A DNA stretch of 30,229 bases from Bacillota bacterium (GCA_023443625.1 JAEZTQ010000108.1:1-30229), one strand, 5' to 3'. Positions 16,599 to 27,752 are shown, numbered from the stretch's first letter. Program-made: numbers and translations. Notes: generated by a model not told the origin, from the sequence alone.

Positions 16599-16664
16599 TT
16601 CACAAGTGAATTTAACAAGTGAATATACTAAGAAGTCTTATCATCTTGTCAAATTTTCACTTGT
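16599..16664. repeat. Repeated ACAAGTGAA elements between rpmH and rnpA
   Basis: ACAAGTGAA occurs directly at 16602-16610 and 16615-16623 (13-bp step) and inverted at 16656-16664. The first copy lies within the small palindrome AATTCAC-AA-GTGAATT. In rnpA-strand RNA the outer copies could pair into a 9-bp stem. A possible -35 TTGACA overlaps the inverted copy's edge. They may be an operator or leader element for rnpA. Confidence 0.55.
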
Positions 16665-16671
16665 AATAATA

Positions 16672-16698
16672 GAAGAAAAGGTCACAAAATTGCGACCT
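16672..16698 (-). terminator. Terminator after rpmH
   Basis: On the minus strand AGGTCGCA pairs with TGTGACCT (8 bp, one G-T, loop of 4 bases; 16698-16679), followed by TTTCTTC. The stem overlaps the last base of the rpmH stop codon. The short, interrupted U-run suggests partial readthrough into rnpA. Confidence 0.65.
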
Positions 16699-16831
16699 AG
16701 GCAGATAATTTCTTTCTTCCTTTTGCTCTTCTGGCAGCTAAAACCTTTCTGCCTCCTGCTGTGCTCATTCTTGCTCTAAAACCATGAACCTTTGCATGGG
16801 ATCTCTTTTTCGGTTGAAATGTCATTTTCAT
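16697..16831 (-). CDS. rpmH: 50S ribosomal protein L34
   Basis: The 44-residue basic protein [21 protein letters not shown]...KGRKKLSA is a textbook L34. It binds 23S rRNA in the large subunit. The start at 16831 follows AAGGAGG; a longer open frame reaching 16885 runs through that site and is not the real start. L34 heads the conserved rpmH-rnpA-yidD-yidC-jag cluster that diverges from dnaA. Confidence 0.98.
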   Translation of the reverse strand: MKMTFQPKKRSHAKVHGFRARMSTAGGRKVLAARRAKGRKKLSA

Positions 16832-16928
16832 CTTTTTGCACCTCCTTTTTATCACCGTGCAATCTATTAATTGCCTTAATATCATTCATATACAAAAAAT
16901 AGAATCCATCATATTTTCTGTCTTATCA

Positions 16929-16956
16929 ATCATAACAAAACGAATGGGCAGTCCAA
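16929..16956 (-). promoter_or_regulatory. Candidate rpmH promoter
   Basis: On the minus strand TTGGAC (16956-16951) and TATGAT (16934-16929) are 16 bp apart, and TG one base before the -10 makes it an extended -10. It would start about 90 bases upstream of rpmH. Confidence 0.55.
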
Positions 16957-17027
16957 TCCATTTTGTATGTATTTTGGAATATCAGATTTATTATATTCGT
17001 TATCAGAGTTTACGTCAAGTAAATATT

Positions 17028-17196
17028 TTGTCCACAATATGTATTCACAATGAGATTCTTCCTTATATATATATCCTTATGTTGATAATTATTGATTCTT
17101 TGTGGATAATATGTTTTATTTTTATTTATTTATAACTGATTCTTCCTGTTTTATAAACAATTCTCGCTGTTTATAATGTTGTTTTATTTATCAACG
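17028..17196. other. DnaA-box cluster upstream of dnaA (left part of oriC)
   Basis: One perfect DnaA box lies on the minus strand (TGTGGATAA, 17101-17109). Single-mismatch boxes lie at 17028-17036 (TTGTCCACA), 17041-17049 (GTATTCACA) and 17080-17088 (TGTTGATAA). A weaker one lies at 17188-17196 (TTATCAACG). Such a cluster between rpmH and dnaA is the left half of a bipartite Firmicute origin and can also mediate DnaA autoregulation. The remaining gap from 16832 to 17342 shows only the rpmH and dnaA promoters. Confidence 0.75.
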
Positions 17197-17301
17197 ATAA
17201 TAACATACCTCATTTTCTCTGTTTTTTAAACCTATAAGTTATCCCTTAAATTCACAATAATAAAACAAATACCATATTGACCATTGAAAATTTAAGTAAT
17301 T

Positions 17302-17310
17302 TGTTATAAT
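17302..17310 (+). promoter_or_regulatory. Extended -10 promoter of dnaA
   Basis: TGT followed by TATAAT (17305-17310) is an extended -10. Possible -35 hexamers (TTGACC at 17277, TTGAAA at 17284) have poor spacing (22 and 15 bp). Transcription would start about 25 bases before the dnaA start codon. Confidence 0.65.
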
Positions 17311-17342
17311 ATATTAATATGTGAGTATTAATGGAGGCAATA

Positions 17343-18695
17343 ATGAAGAATATAATTCAGGGTAAATGGGATGATATTTTAAAATATCTAATATCAGAAT
17401 ATGGCATAACTGACGTATCTTATACTACATGGTTAAAACCACTGAAAGTATACGATGTGTCTGATCACGTAATAACTATTCTAATAAATGATGAGCGTAT
17501 TGGACCTCCAAGTATTAATATTATTCGTAATAAATATGAATTATTATTAAAGGTTTCTATTGAAGAAATTATGGGTGAGCCTTATGAAATTAAGTTTATC
17601 CTTCAAAGTCAGATAGATACTGCTGAAAAGACTGCTGAGCCAGTTATAATAAAGAAAAAGAATAATGGCCCACCTTTTTTAAATGCGAGATATACTTTTG
17701 ATACCTTCGTAGTTGGAGGTAATAATGAGTTTGCCAGGGCCGCAGCTTTAGCAGTTGCAGAAAATCCGGGTGAAATTTATAACCCTCTTTTTATTTATGG
17801 CGGTGTTGGTTTGGGTAAAACCCATCTTATGCATTCCGTAGCTCATTTTGTATTAGATCAAAATCCTGACACAAAGGTTCTTTATGTAACCAGTGAGAAG
17901 TTTACCAATGAGCTAATTGACGCTATTCAGAAGAATACAACAACTCAATTTAGAGATAAGTATCGTTCCATTGATATTCTTCTAATTGATGATATACAAT
18001 TTATAATAGGAAAGGAAAGAACACAGGAAGAGTTTTTCCATACCTTTAATACCCTACACGAATCAAAAAGACAAATAATTATCTCCAGTGACCGCCCTCC
18101 CAAGGAGATGCTTACTCTGGAGGACAGGCTTCGTTCCCGCTTTGAACATGGTCTATTAGCAGATATTCAGTCACCCGATTATGAGACCCGAATGGCTATC
18201 TTACGTAAGAAAGAAGAGCTTGACGGTCTTAAAATTGATGAGGATGTGTTAGGTTATATTGCTACCAATATTAAATCTAATATTCGTGAATTAGAGGGAG
18301 CATTAACTAAAATAGTAGCTTTTTCAAGGCTTAAGAAAAGAGAACTTAATGTTATATTAGCTGAGGAAGCTTTAAAAGATATTATTTCTCCAAATGAGAA
18401 GAAAATAATAACACCAGAATTAATTATAGATGTTGTAGCTGAACATTATAATATTACATCTTCCGATATATATTCTAAGGATAAGAGTAGAATTGTATCC
18501 TACCCTAGACAAATTGTTATGTATCTTTCTCGTCAATTAACTGATTTATCTGTTACTGAAATAGGAAGAACCTTAGGTAATAGAGATCATTCTACAGTAT
18601 TACATGGTTGTGAAAAGATTTTAAAAGATATTAATAAGGACCCTGCTTTGCATAACACGATTGATGTTTTAATAAAGAAAATTAATCCTGAGTAG
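17343..18695 (+). CDS. dnaA: Chromosomal replication initiator DnaA
   Basis: DnaA binds 9-bp boxes at oriC, oligomerises with ATP and opens the duplex. The 450-residue protein has domain I (about 1-85), a short linker domain II, the AAA+ domain III with Walker A GGVGLGKTH at 153-161 and Walker B LLIDD ending at 217, and the DNA-binding domain IV with the signature RDHSTVLHG. The start at 17343 is preferred because GGAGG lies 5 bases upstream; the open frame extends four codons further through that site. It is first in a long co-oriented run with dnaN, the S4 gene, recF, gyrB and gyrA. DnaA boxes flank it on both sides. Confidence 0.98.
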   Translation: MKNIIQGKWDDILKYLISEYGITDVSYTTWLKPLKVYDVSDHVITILINDERIGPPSINIIRNKYELLLKVSIEEIMGEPYEIKFILQSQIDTAEKTAEPVIIKKKNNGPPFLNARYTFDTFVVGGNNEFARAAALAVAENPGEIYNPLFIYGGVGLGKTHLMHSVAHFVLDQNPDTKVLYVTSEKFTNELIDAIQKNTTTQFRDKYRSIDILLIDDIQFIIGKERTQEEFFHTFNTLHESKRQIIISSDRPPKEMLTLEDRLRSRFEHGLLADIQSPDYETRMAILRKKEELDGLKIDEDVLGYIATNIKSNIRELEGALTKIVAFSRLKKRELNVILAEEALKDIISPNEKKIITPELIIDVVAEHYNITSSDIYSKDKSRIVSYPRQIVMYLSRQLTDLSVTEIGRTLGNRDHSTVLHGCEKILKDINKDPALHNTIDVLIKKINPE

Positions 18696-18699
18696 AGAA

Positions 18700-18980
18700 T
18701 ATCAACTTATACACAATTATACACATTGTGCCGGTTGATATTCGGTTGATAATACGTTGATATACTGTTAACAATAATTTTATGAATTTTTTTACAAATA
18801 GTTAACCAGTCCTTTTCCACATGATAATACCTGTTTTTAATATAGTTTATCAAATGCCCAATGCCTTGATTCTTCAGGCAAAAATAAGGATATCAACAAT
18901 TAAACACCGCTTATTACTAGTATTACTAAGAATCTTTTATATATTTATTAATTATACAGGTGAAGGGAGATTATACACAG
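18700..18980 (+). other. dnaA-dnaN intergenic region, right part of oriC and probable unwinding region
   Basis: Two perfect tandem DnaA boxes TTATACACA lie at 18707-18715 and 18717-18725 (10-bp step), then a short GC block (GTGCCGG). Three copies of GTTGATA follow at 18734, 18745 and 18756, exactly 11 bp apart. An AT-rich stretch comes next (about 18763-18805), a good candidate for the unwinding element. Further boxes are TTTTCCACA (18813-18821) and a perfect TTATACACA at 18971-18979. TATCAAC, the reverse of GTTGATA, occurs at 18700-18706 and 18891-18897. The arrangement of boxes, GC block, repeats and AT-rich run resembles the known Bacillus basal unwinding system. Confidence 0.8.
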
Positions 18981-20090
18981 ATGAAAATCCAATGTCTTAA
19001 AGGGGATCTTTTAAATGGTGTTAACATTGTATTAAAAGCTGTTCCTGTAAAATCAACAATGCCAATCTTAGAATGTTTGATTATAGAAGTATCTGATGAT
19101 ATTATTAAATTAACAGCCAATGATATGGAACTGGCTATTGAAACTGTCGTTAAGGGAACCATACTTGAAAAAGGAACAGTAGCATTAAATGCAAAAATCT
19201 TTTCTGAAATAGTAAGAAGGCTTCCGGAGAATGAAGTTAGCATTACTACAGATGAAAATTATATTACTGAGATAATATGTGAAAAAGCCAAATTCTCCAT
19301 ATCAGGAAGATCAGGGGATGAATTTCCTAGCCTTCCCAATATTGAAAAAGAGAATTCAATTGTTCTTTCTCAATTTACACTTAAGGAAATCATTAGACAA
19401 ACTGTATTTTCTATATCAGATAATGAAAGTAACAAGATAATGACAGGAGAATTGTTTGAGATAAAGAACAATGAATTAAGGGTAATATCCTTAGATGGTC
19501 ATAGAATCTCCATACGTAAAGTTCTTATGAAGGATTCTTATGAAGATAGAAAGGTTATTGTACCGGGTAAAACATTAAATGAAATTAGCAAGATTCTATC
19601 CGGAGAAGCCTCTGCTATGGTTAATATATTTTTCACAGACAAGCATGCCCTATTTGAATTTGATAATACACTAGTTTTAACTAGATTAATTGATGGTGAA
19701 TATTATAGAATTGATCAAATGCTTTCTAGTGATTATGAAACAAAAGTAACCATCAATAAGAAAGAGCTGCAAAGCTGTATTGAAAGAGCATCCTTACTCA
19801 TAAGGGAGACAGATAAGAAGCCAATTATTATCAATATAATCAATAATAATTTAGAATTAAAAATTAATACAGCAATTGGATCCATGAATGAGGAAATAGA
19901 TATTGAGTTAGAGGGTAAAGATATTCTTATCGGCTTTAATCCGAAATTTATTTTAGATGCACTTCGTGTTATTGATGACGAAACAGTTGATATTTATTTA
20001 ATAAATGCAAAAGCACCTTGTTTCATTCGTGATAAGGAACAGTCATATATTTACTTGATTCTCCCTGTAAATATCAATGTTGTAGCATAA
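18981..20090 (+). CDS. dnaN: DNA polymerase III sliding clamp (beta subunit)
   Basis: The beta clamp is a ring-shaped homodimer that tethers DNA polymerase III and other partners to DNA. The 369-residue protein has three repeated clamp domains. It begins MKIQCLKGDLLNGVNIVLKAV and has SMPILECLIIE-type and SGRSGDEFPSLP family segments. It ends in YLILPVNI, the clamp's conserved C-terminus near the partner-binding pocket. The start at 18981 is chosen to match the family start and the GAAGGGAG about 11 bases upstream; a GTG 21 bases earlier lacks a ribosome-binding site. A perfect DnaA box lies exactly between that ribosome-binding site and the start codon. Confidence 0.97.
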   Translation: MKIQCLKGDLLNGVNIVLKAVPVKSTMPILECLIIEVSDDIIKLTANDMELAIETVVKGTILEKGTVALNAKIFSEIVRRLPENEVSITTDENYITEIICEKAKFSISGRSGDEFPSLPNIEKENSIVLSQFTLKEIIRQTVFSISDNESNKIMTGELFEIKNNELRVISLDGHRISIRKVLMKDSYEDRKVIVPGKTLNEISKILSGEASAMVNIFFTDKHALFEFDNTLVLTRLIDGEYYRIDQMLSSDYETKVTINKKELQSCIERASLLIRETDKKPIIINIINNNLELKINTAIGSMNEEIDIELEGKDILIGFNPKFILDALRVIDDETVDIYLINAKAPCFIRDKEQSYIYLILPVNINVVA

Positions 20091-20116
20091 TAATAAAACA
20101 ACGAATGTTTTATTAT
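20090..20116. terminator. AT-only inverted repeat after dnaN
   Basis: Perfect 11-bp arms ATAATAAAACA/TGTTTTATTAT enclose a 5-base loop and overlap the last base of the dnaN stop codon. With almost no GC and no separate U-run it is at most an attenuator between dnaN and the S4 gene. Confidence 0.4.
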
Positions 20117-20184
20117 ATCAGGACTGCCTGCTTATACAGATAGAGGGTATAAGGTTGAGTTTATACAACGAAAGGATGTAATAT

Positions 20185-20394
20185 ATGCATCAAATAAAGT
20201 TAAGAGAAGAATTTATTAAATTGGGACAGGCACTTAAAGCTACAGGACTTGTAGATTCTGGTTTGGATGCTAAATATGAGATACAGGATGGAAAAGTAAA
20301 AGTTAATGGTGAAGTAGAATTACAAAGAGGAAAAAAACTATATGATGGTGATGTAGTAGACTATAATGGAGAACAAATTAAGATTATCAAGTAG
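20185..20394 (+). CDS. S4-domain RNA-binding protein (YaaA/RlbA type)
   Basis: A 69-residue protein that is almost entirely one S4 domain: IKLREEFIKLGQALKATGLVDSG then KVKVNGEVELQRGKKLYDGD, the classic alpha-L RNA-binding motif. Small S4 proteins of this kind sit between dnaN and recF across Firmicutes (yaaA in B. subtilis); their RNA target is not well defined. The start at 20185 has AAAGGATG upstream. It lies 41 bp before recF. Confidence 0.93.
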   Translation: MHQIKLREEFIKLGQALKATGLVDSGLDAKYEIQDGKVKVNGEVELQRGKKLYDGDVVDYNGEQIKIIK

Positions 20395-20435
20395 GATAAT
20401 ACTTATAATTTAGAGAAGGAAATGTTGGTGTTTAT

Positions 20436-21539
20436 ATGATAGTAAAGTCACTGGAATTGAAGGATTATAGAAATTATTATAATCTAAATGTATCCTTTTC
20501 AAAGGGAACCAACATCCTATATGGTGAAAATGCTCAGGGAAAAACTAATATTCTTGAGGCTATATATTTAGGCGGAACTACGAAATCTCATCGTGGTAGT
20601 AAAGATAGAGAAATAGTAATGTTTGATAAAGAAGAGGCTCATGTACGCATTATTCTTGAAAAAAATAAAATCTCCCATCGTATTGACTTACACTTAAAGA
20701 AGAATAAAGCAAAAGGTGTAGCCATTGATGGTATCCCGATTAAAAGACAAGGTGAATTATTTGGTATGCTTAACCTTGTGTTTTTTTCGCCGGAGGATTT
20801 AAATATTATTAAGAATGGACCTGGTGAGAGAAGAAGATTTATTGATATAGAATTATGTCAATTAGATAAAATATATCTTAATAATTTGACAAATTATAAC
20901 AAAGTTCTCATACAACGCAATAACTTACTAAAACAAATCGGTTTTAATAGGAATTTATTGGATACACTTTATATATGGGATAAAAGCTTAATTGAATATG
21001 GTTGTAAAATAATTGATACCAGAAGAAAATTTATTCAAAGACTTAATGGTTTAGTAGAGGAGATACATAGGAATTTAACCGGAGGAAAGGAAAAATTACT
21101 GCTTCGATATGAACCAAATACAGAAATAGATGATTTTGAAAAGAAGTTAACAAAATCCATGGAAAGAGATTTAAATTTAAAAATGACAAATATTGGACCC
21201 CATAGGGACGATATTAGTTTTATGATAGGAACTATTGATATTAGAAAATATGGTTCTCAGGGACAGCAGAGGACAGCGGCACTTTCCTGTAAACTGGCGG
21301 AAATTGATTTGGTAAAGTCAGTAATCAAAGACAATCCTATTCTTCTTCTTGATGATGTATTATCTGAATTAGACAGAACAAGGCAGACACACCTGCTTAA
21401 CAGTATAGGCAATATACAGACGATTATTACCTGTACAGGTTTAGAGGAATTTGTAAATCATAGATTTGAGTATGATAAAATATTTCATGTAATAAATGGA
21501 ACTGTAAATAGTGAGAATGAAGGAGTAATTCAACTATAG
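20436..21539 (+). CDS. recF: DNA replication and repair protein RecF
   Basis: RecF is an SMC/Rad50-like ATPase that, with RecO and RecR, loads RecA at single-strand gaps. The 367-residue length is standard. It opens MIVKSLELKDYRNY, has Walker A GENAQGKTN at 30-38 and, near the C-terminus, the ABC signature region SQGQQRTAALSCKLAEI and Walker B LLLDDVLSELD. The ribosome-binding site is weak and distant (AGAAGG), so expression may rely on coupling with the S4 gene. It is followed by gyrB after 40 bp. Confidence 0.97.
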   Translation: MIVKSLELKDYRNYYNLNVSFSKGTNILYGENAQGKTNILEAIYLGGTTKSHRGSKDREIVMFDKEEAHVRIILEKNKISHRIDLHLKKNKAKGVAIDGIPIKRQGELFGMLNLVFFSPEDLNIIKNGPGERRRFIDIELCQLDKIYLNNLTNYNKVLIQRNNLLKQIGFNRNLLDTLYIWDKSLIEYGCKIIDTRRKFIQRLNGLVEEIHRNLTGGKEKLLLRYEPNTEIDDFEKKLTKSMERDLNLKMTNIGPHRDDISFMIGTIDIRKYGSQGQQRTAALSCKLAEIDLVKSVIKDNPILLLDDVLSELDRTRQTHLLNSIGNIQTIITCTGLEEFVNHRFEYDKIFHVINGTVNSENEGVIQL

Positions 21540-21561
21540 ATGTTGAATTAACCTTACATAA

Positions 21562-23490
<1,929 letters not shown>

Positions 23491-23585
23491 GTTAATAAAA
23501 GAACAGAGGAAACCCAGAATAAAGTACGGATGCCTGAGATTACAAATTAAGTAATTCCCGGAAATGATTGATCGGAGGAAAAGTA

Positions 23586-26237
23586 ATGGATAATAATATC
23601 TTTGACAAGGTGCATGACGTTGATCTAAGAAAGACCATGGAGACATCTTATATTGATTACGCAATGTCAGTAATCGCGGCACGCGCCCTGCCCGATGTAA
23701 GGGACGGTTTAAAACCGGTACAAAGAAGAATTTTATATGCAATGATAGAGCTTAACAACGGGCCGGACAAGCCACATCGTAAATGTGCTCGTATTGTCGG
23801 TGATACCATGGGTAAGTACCATCCTCATGGTGATAGTTCAATTTATGATGCTCTTGTTAAGCTGGCTCAAGATTTTTCTACCAGATATCCATTAATTGAT
23901 GGACATGGTAATTTTGGTTCCGTAGACGGTGATAGTGCAGCAGCTATGCGTTATACCGAGGCTAGATTAAGTAAAATTTCCATGGAAATGCTATCAGATA
24001 TCAATAAAGATACGGTAGATTTTAGTCCTAACTTTGATGAAACAGAAAAAGAACCAGTAGTATTACCTTCTAGATATCCAAATCTATTGGTAAATGGGAC
24101 CTCAGGTATAGCCGTAGGTATGGCTACCAATATTCCACCTCACAACCTTCGTGAAGTTATTAATGGTGTTCTGAAAATTATAGATAACCGTGTTGAGGAA
24201 GATAGGGATACAGATATTGAGGAGATTCTTCAAATTATCAAGGGGCCTGATTTTCCTACGGGTGCTGAGATTCTTGGTACTGCAGGTATAGAGGAGGCTT
24301 ACCGCACAGGCCGTGGTAAAGTGCGTGTTCGCGCTGTTACAGATATTGAACCTATGGCCAATGGAAAGAATCGAATTGTTGTAACTGAACTTCCCTATAT
24401 GGTTAACAAGGCTAGACTTATTGAGAAAATAGCGGATTTAGTAAAAGATAAAAAAATTGATGGAATAACAGAGCTACGAGACGAATCCGATCGTACAGGT
24501 ATGAGAATTGTAATTGAGCTGAGAAGAGATGTGAATGCCAATGTTCTTCTAAATCAATTATATAAGCATACCCAATTACAAGATACCTTTGGTGTCATTA
24601 TGCTTGCTTTAGTTAATAACGAACCAAGAGTTCTTAACCTCTATCAAATGCTAGATTATTATTTACAGCATCAGAAGGAAGTTGTAACTAGACGAACACA
24701 ATATGATTTGAATAAAGCAGAAGAGCGTGCCCATATATTACAAGGATTAATCATAGCTCTTGATAATATCGATGAAGTAATATCCATCATTCGTTCCTCG
24801 CAGAATGGAAATATAGCTAAGGAACGCCTGATTGAACGTTTTGGATTATCGGAAGCACAAGCACAAGCTATTATTGACATGAGACTACGTGCTCTGACAG
24901 GTCTAGAAAGAGAACGTCTGGAGAATGAATTTGCAGAACTTATGGCAAAGATTGCAGAATATAAAGCAATTCTTGCAGATGAGAAGAAATTACTTGGCGT
25001 AATCAAGGAAGAGATTATTTTTATTCGTGATAAATATGGTGACGAGAGAAGAACATCCATTGGTTATGATGAGTTTGATATATCTATGGAAGATTTAATC
25101 CCTAATGAAAACACTGTAATTGCAATGACTAGATTAGGTTATATCAAGCGTATGACCATTGATAATTTCAAAAGTCAGCACCGTGGAGGCAAGGGAATTA
25201 AGGGTATGCAGACCATTGATGAAGATTTTATTGAAGATCTGCTCATGACGACTAACCACCACTATATCATGTTCTTTACCAATAAGGGTAGGGTATATCG
25301 TCTCAAGGCCTATGAGATTCCAGAATCTAGTCGTACTGCTAGAGGAACGGCAATTGTTAATCTCTTGCAGCTACTACCAGAAGAGAGAATTACAGCGGTT
25401 ATTCCTCTAAAAGAATATAAAGAAGATAGATTCTTGTTTATGGCGACTAAAAATGGTATTGTTAAGAAAACTCCGATTAAGGATTATGAAAATATTAGAA
25501 AATCAGGATTACAAGCAATTAGTCTACGAGAAGATGATGATCTTATAGAAGTTAAATCAACAAATCATCTAAAGGATATTTTCCTGGTAACAAGAAATGG
25601 TATGTGCATTCGTTTTAATGAACGTGATGTAAGACCAACAGGAAGAACCTCCATGGGTGTGATAGGTATGACATTAACCGGTGACGATCAGATTGTTGGA
25701 ATGCAGTTAAATACCCAGGGTGAATATCTGCTCTTTGTATCAGAAAATGGTATGGGAAAACGTACAGATATGGAAGAGTTTACGGTTCAGCGTCGAGGTG
25801 GCAAGGGTGTTAAATGTTATAAAATCACAGAAAAAACTGGTGACGTAGTAGGAGTAAAGGCAGTAAATGAGGATAATGAAGTAATGCTTATCACAACGGA
25901 AGGTATTATTATTAGGTTGATGGTGAGTGATATTTCTAAACTTGGTCGTATTACCTCAGGAGTGAAACTTATGTCTATTGAGGCAGATACCGATATTACA
26001 GTAGCAAGCTTTGCAAAGGTAAGAGAGAGTAATGATAACACCTCAGAGGACGAATTAATTAAGAATTTGGAAAAAGAACTTGATGAAGAAGACTCAGTAG
26101 TTGATCCAGCAGATTATTCCATAGAGGACTATGATGCTATTCATATTAACTCAACTAGTGATGAGGATCAGATAGAAGAAGATGAAGAATTAAAAGATGA
26201 AGAATTAAAAGAGGAAGATTCTTCTGAAGAAAACTAA
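23586..26237 (+). CDS. gyrA: DNA gyrase subunit A
   Basis: GyrA cuts and rejoins DNA through a tyrosine and wraps DNA with its C-terminal beta-pinwheel. In the 883-residue protein the catalytic Tyr is 123 (AMRYTEARL). The quinolone-determining residues are the unaltered Ser84 and Asp88 ([11 protein letters not shown]). The pinwheel contains two GyrA-box-type heptads, QHRGGKG and QRRGGKG, the second a perfect consensus. After the pinwheel comes a ~60-residue strongly acidic tail ending in two DEELK repeats, encoded by a 15-bp tandem repeat. The start at 23586 follows CGGAGG. It lies 95 bp after gyrB and 37 bp before the fumarase genes. Confidence 0.98.
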   Translation: MDNNIFDKVHDVDLRKTMETSYIDYAMSVIAARALPDVRDGLKPVQRRILYAMIELNNGPDKPHRKCARIVGDTMGKYHPHGDSSIYDALVKLAQDFSTRYPLIDGHGNFGSVDGDSAAAMRYTEARLSKISMEMLSDINKDTVDFSPNFDETEKEPVVLPSRYPNLLVNGTSGIAVGMATNIPPHNLREVINGVLKIIDNRVEEDRDTDIEEILQIIKGPDFPTGAEILGTAGIEEAYRTGRGKVRVRAVTDIEPMANGKNRIVVTELPYMVNKARLIEKIADLVKDKKIDGITELRDESDRTGMRIVIELRRDVNANVLLNQLYKHTQLQDTFGVIMLALVNNEPRVLNLYQMLDYYLQHQKEVVTRRTQYDLNKAEERAHILQGLIIALDNIDEVISIIRSSQNGNIAKERLIERFGLSEAQAQAIIDMRLRALTGLERERLENEFAELMAKIAEYKAILADEKKLLGVIKEEIIFIRDKYGDERRTSIGYDEFDISMEDLIPNENTVIAMTRLGYIKRMTIDNFKSQHRGGKGIKGMQTIDEDFIEDLLMTTNHHYIMFFTNKGRVYRLKAYEIPESSRTARGTAIVNLLQLLPEERITAVIPLKEYKEDRFLFMATKNGIVKKTPIKDYENIRKSGLQAISLREDDDLIEVKSTNHLKDIFLVTRNGMCIRFNERDVRPTGRTSMGVIGMTLTGDDQIVGMQLNTQGEYLLFVSENGMGKRTDMEEFTVQRRGGKGVKCYKITEKTGDVVGVKAVNEDNEVMLITTEGIIIRLMVSDISKLGRITSGVKLMSIEADTDITVASFAKVRESNDNTSEDELIKNLEKELDEEDSVVDPADYSIEDYDAIHINSTSDEDQIEEDEELKDEELKEEDSSEEN

Positions 26238-26274
26238 TCTGATAGAAACTATAGGTTCCTATGAGGGAGTTAGG

Positions 26275-27117
26275 ATGAGAATAATACACACAGACCAGAT
26301 TATAAATAATATAAAAGAGATGTGCATAGAAGCCAACTATAAGTTGGCTTCTGATGTAGAAGAAAGAATTCGTTGTTCCCTAGATAAAGAAACAACAACC
26401 CTTGGAAAACAAATTTTAGGTCAATTGGGAGAGAATCTAGATATTGCAATAAAGGATAGTATACCAATTTGTCAAGATACAGGAATGGCTATTGTATTTA
26501 TAAAGCTGGGACAAGAAGTTCATGTTGAGGGAGTAAATCTAGAAGATGCCATAAATGAAGGTATTCGTCAAGGATATAAGGAAGGATATCTTCGTAAATC
26601 CGTGGTTTCAGATCCTTTAATCAGGGAAAATACAAAGGATAATACACCGGGAATTATTCATTATGAAATTGTTCCAGGGGATAGTATTGATATTACAATA
26701 GCACCAAAGGGCTTTGGTAGTGAGAATATGAGCCGTGTCTATATGTTAAAACCTTCTGACGGTGTAGAAGGAGTAAAACAAGCGGTAATTGAAACAGTAA
26801 GATTAGCAGGCCCTAATGCTTGTCCTCCTATGGTTGTAGGTGTAGGTATTGGAGGAAGTTTTGAAAAATGTACCCTTTTGGCCAAGAAGGCTTTAGCAAG
26901 AAGAATGGATCTACCTTCTCAAATTCCTCATATAAGAAAGTTAGAGGAACAACTTCTGGAGGAAATCAATGAAATTGGTATAGGGCCAGGAGGCTTAGGG
27001 GGAAGGACAACAGCACTGGGAGTAAATATAGAAACCTATCCAACCCACATTGCAGGGCTACCCTTAGCTATTAATATATGTTGTCATGTAAATCGTCATG
27101 TAAACCGGGTTATTTAA
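26275..27117 (+). CDS. Class I fumarate hydratase, alpha subunit
   Basis: With the next gene it forms an oxygen-sensitive [4Fe-4S] hydro-lyase that interconverts fumarate and malate. The 280-residue protein carries the three cluster cysteines: Cys66 in PICQDTGMA, Cys183 in GPNACPPM and Cys199 in FEKCTLLAKK. The GGLGGRTTALGV segment near the end is also conserved. Two-subunit enzymes of this type are standard in anaerobes; L(+)-tartrate dehydratase is closely related, so substrate is inferred from the commoner role. It starts 37 bp after gyrA and may ride on the same transcript; the ribosome-binding site is GAGGGAG upstream of 26275. Confidence 0.93.
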   Translation: MRIIHTDQIINNIKEMCIEANYKLASDVEERIRCSLDKETTTLGKQILGQLGENLDIAIKDSIPICQDTGMAIVFIKLGQEVHVEGVNLEDAINEGIRQGYKEGYLRKSVVSDPLIRENTKDNTPGIIHYEIVPGDSIDITIAPKGFGSENMSRVYMLKPSDGVEGVKQAVIETVRLAGPNACPPMVVGVGIGGSFEKCTLLAKKALARRMDLPSQIPHIRKLEEQLLEEINEIGIGPGGLGGRTTALGVNIETYPTHIAGLPLAINICCHVNRHVNRVI

Positions 27118-27151
27118 TTATGAAACATATAAAATGAAAGGTACAAAACAA

Positions 27152-27685
27152 ATGGATAAATACATTCATACACCCCTTACAACTGCTAAGGTAGAGGAAC
27201 TACAGGCAGGTGATTATGTATATATTACAGGAACCATATATACAGCAAGAGATGCTGCTCATAAAAGAATGTATGATACAATGAGAGAAGGATTGAGTAT
27301 CCCCTTTGACCTTAAGGATAATATAGTTTATTATCTAGGACCTACTCCAGCAAGAGAAGGTCAGGTTATTGGTTCTGCTGGTCCAACAACCAGTAGCAGA
27401 ATGGATAAATATACGCCACTGCTTCTTGATCATGGACTAAAGGGCATGATTGGTAAAGGTAAGAGAAATAAAGAAGTGATAGATTCGATGATTAATAATA
27501 AAGCTGTTTATTTTGCTGCAGTTGGTGGTGCAGGTGCTTTATTATCCAAGAAAATTAAAGCATGCAAAGTAATAGCTTATGATGATCTGGGTACTGAAGC
27601 AATTAGAGAACTTTATGTAGAAGATTTTCCAGTAATTGTTGTTGTTGATTCAAGGGGAAATAATTTATATGAAATAGTTATTTAA
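27152..27685 (+). CDS. Class I fumarate hydratase, beta subunit
   Basis: The 177-residue partner of the alpha subunit. It matches the C-terminal Fe-S hydro-lyase domain: LQAGDYVYITGTIYTARDAAHKRM at the start, then YYLGPTPAREGQVIGSAGPTTSSRMD and KGKRNKEVI with the substrate-binding Gly-rich stretches, and VYFAAVGGAGALLSKKIK. The start at 27152 is preferred because GAAAGG lies 10 bases upstream; an ATG six codons earlier has no ribosome-binding site. It follows the alpha gene after 34 bp. No strong terminator follows directly; a tRNA-Ser promoter begins almost at once. Confidence 0.93.
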   Translation: MDKYIHTPLTTAKVEELQAGDYVYITGTIYTARDAAHKRMYDTMREGLSIPFDLKDNIVYYLGPTPAREGQVIGSAGPTTSSRMDKYTPLLLDHGLKGMIGKGKRNKEVIDSMINNKAVYFAAVGGAGALLSKKIKACKVIAYDDLGTEAIRELYVEDFPVIVVVDSRGNNLYEIVI

Positions 27686-27689
27686 AATG

Positions 27690-27718
27690 TTGACAAAAGA
27701 AAGAGCATTTGTTATACT
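27690..27718 (+). promoter_or_regulatory. Near-consensus promoter of tRNA-Ser
   Basis: A perfect -35 TTGACA (27690-27695), a 17-bp spacer and -10 TATACT (27713-27718), only 4 bases after the fumarase beta stop codon. Transcription would begin near 27725, giving the tRNA a 5' leader of about 114 bases. Confidence 0.85.
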
Positions 27719-27752
27719 AGGTTTTGCCTTTGTAGATAATACAATAAGGAAG

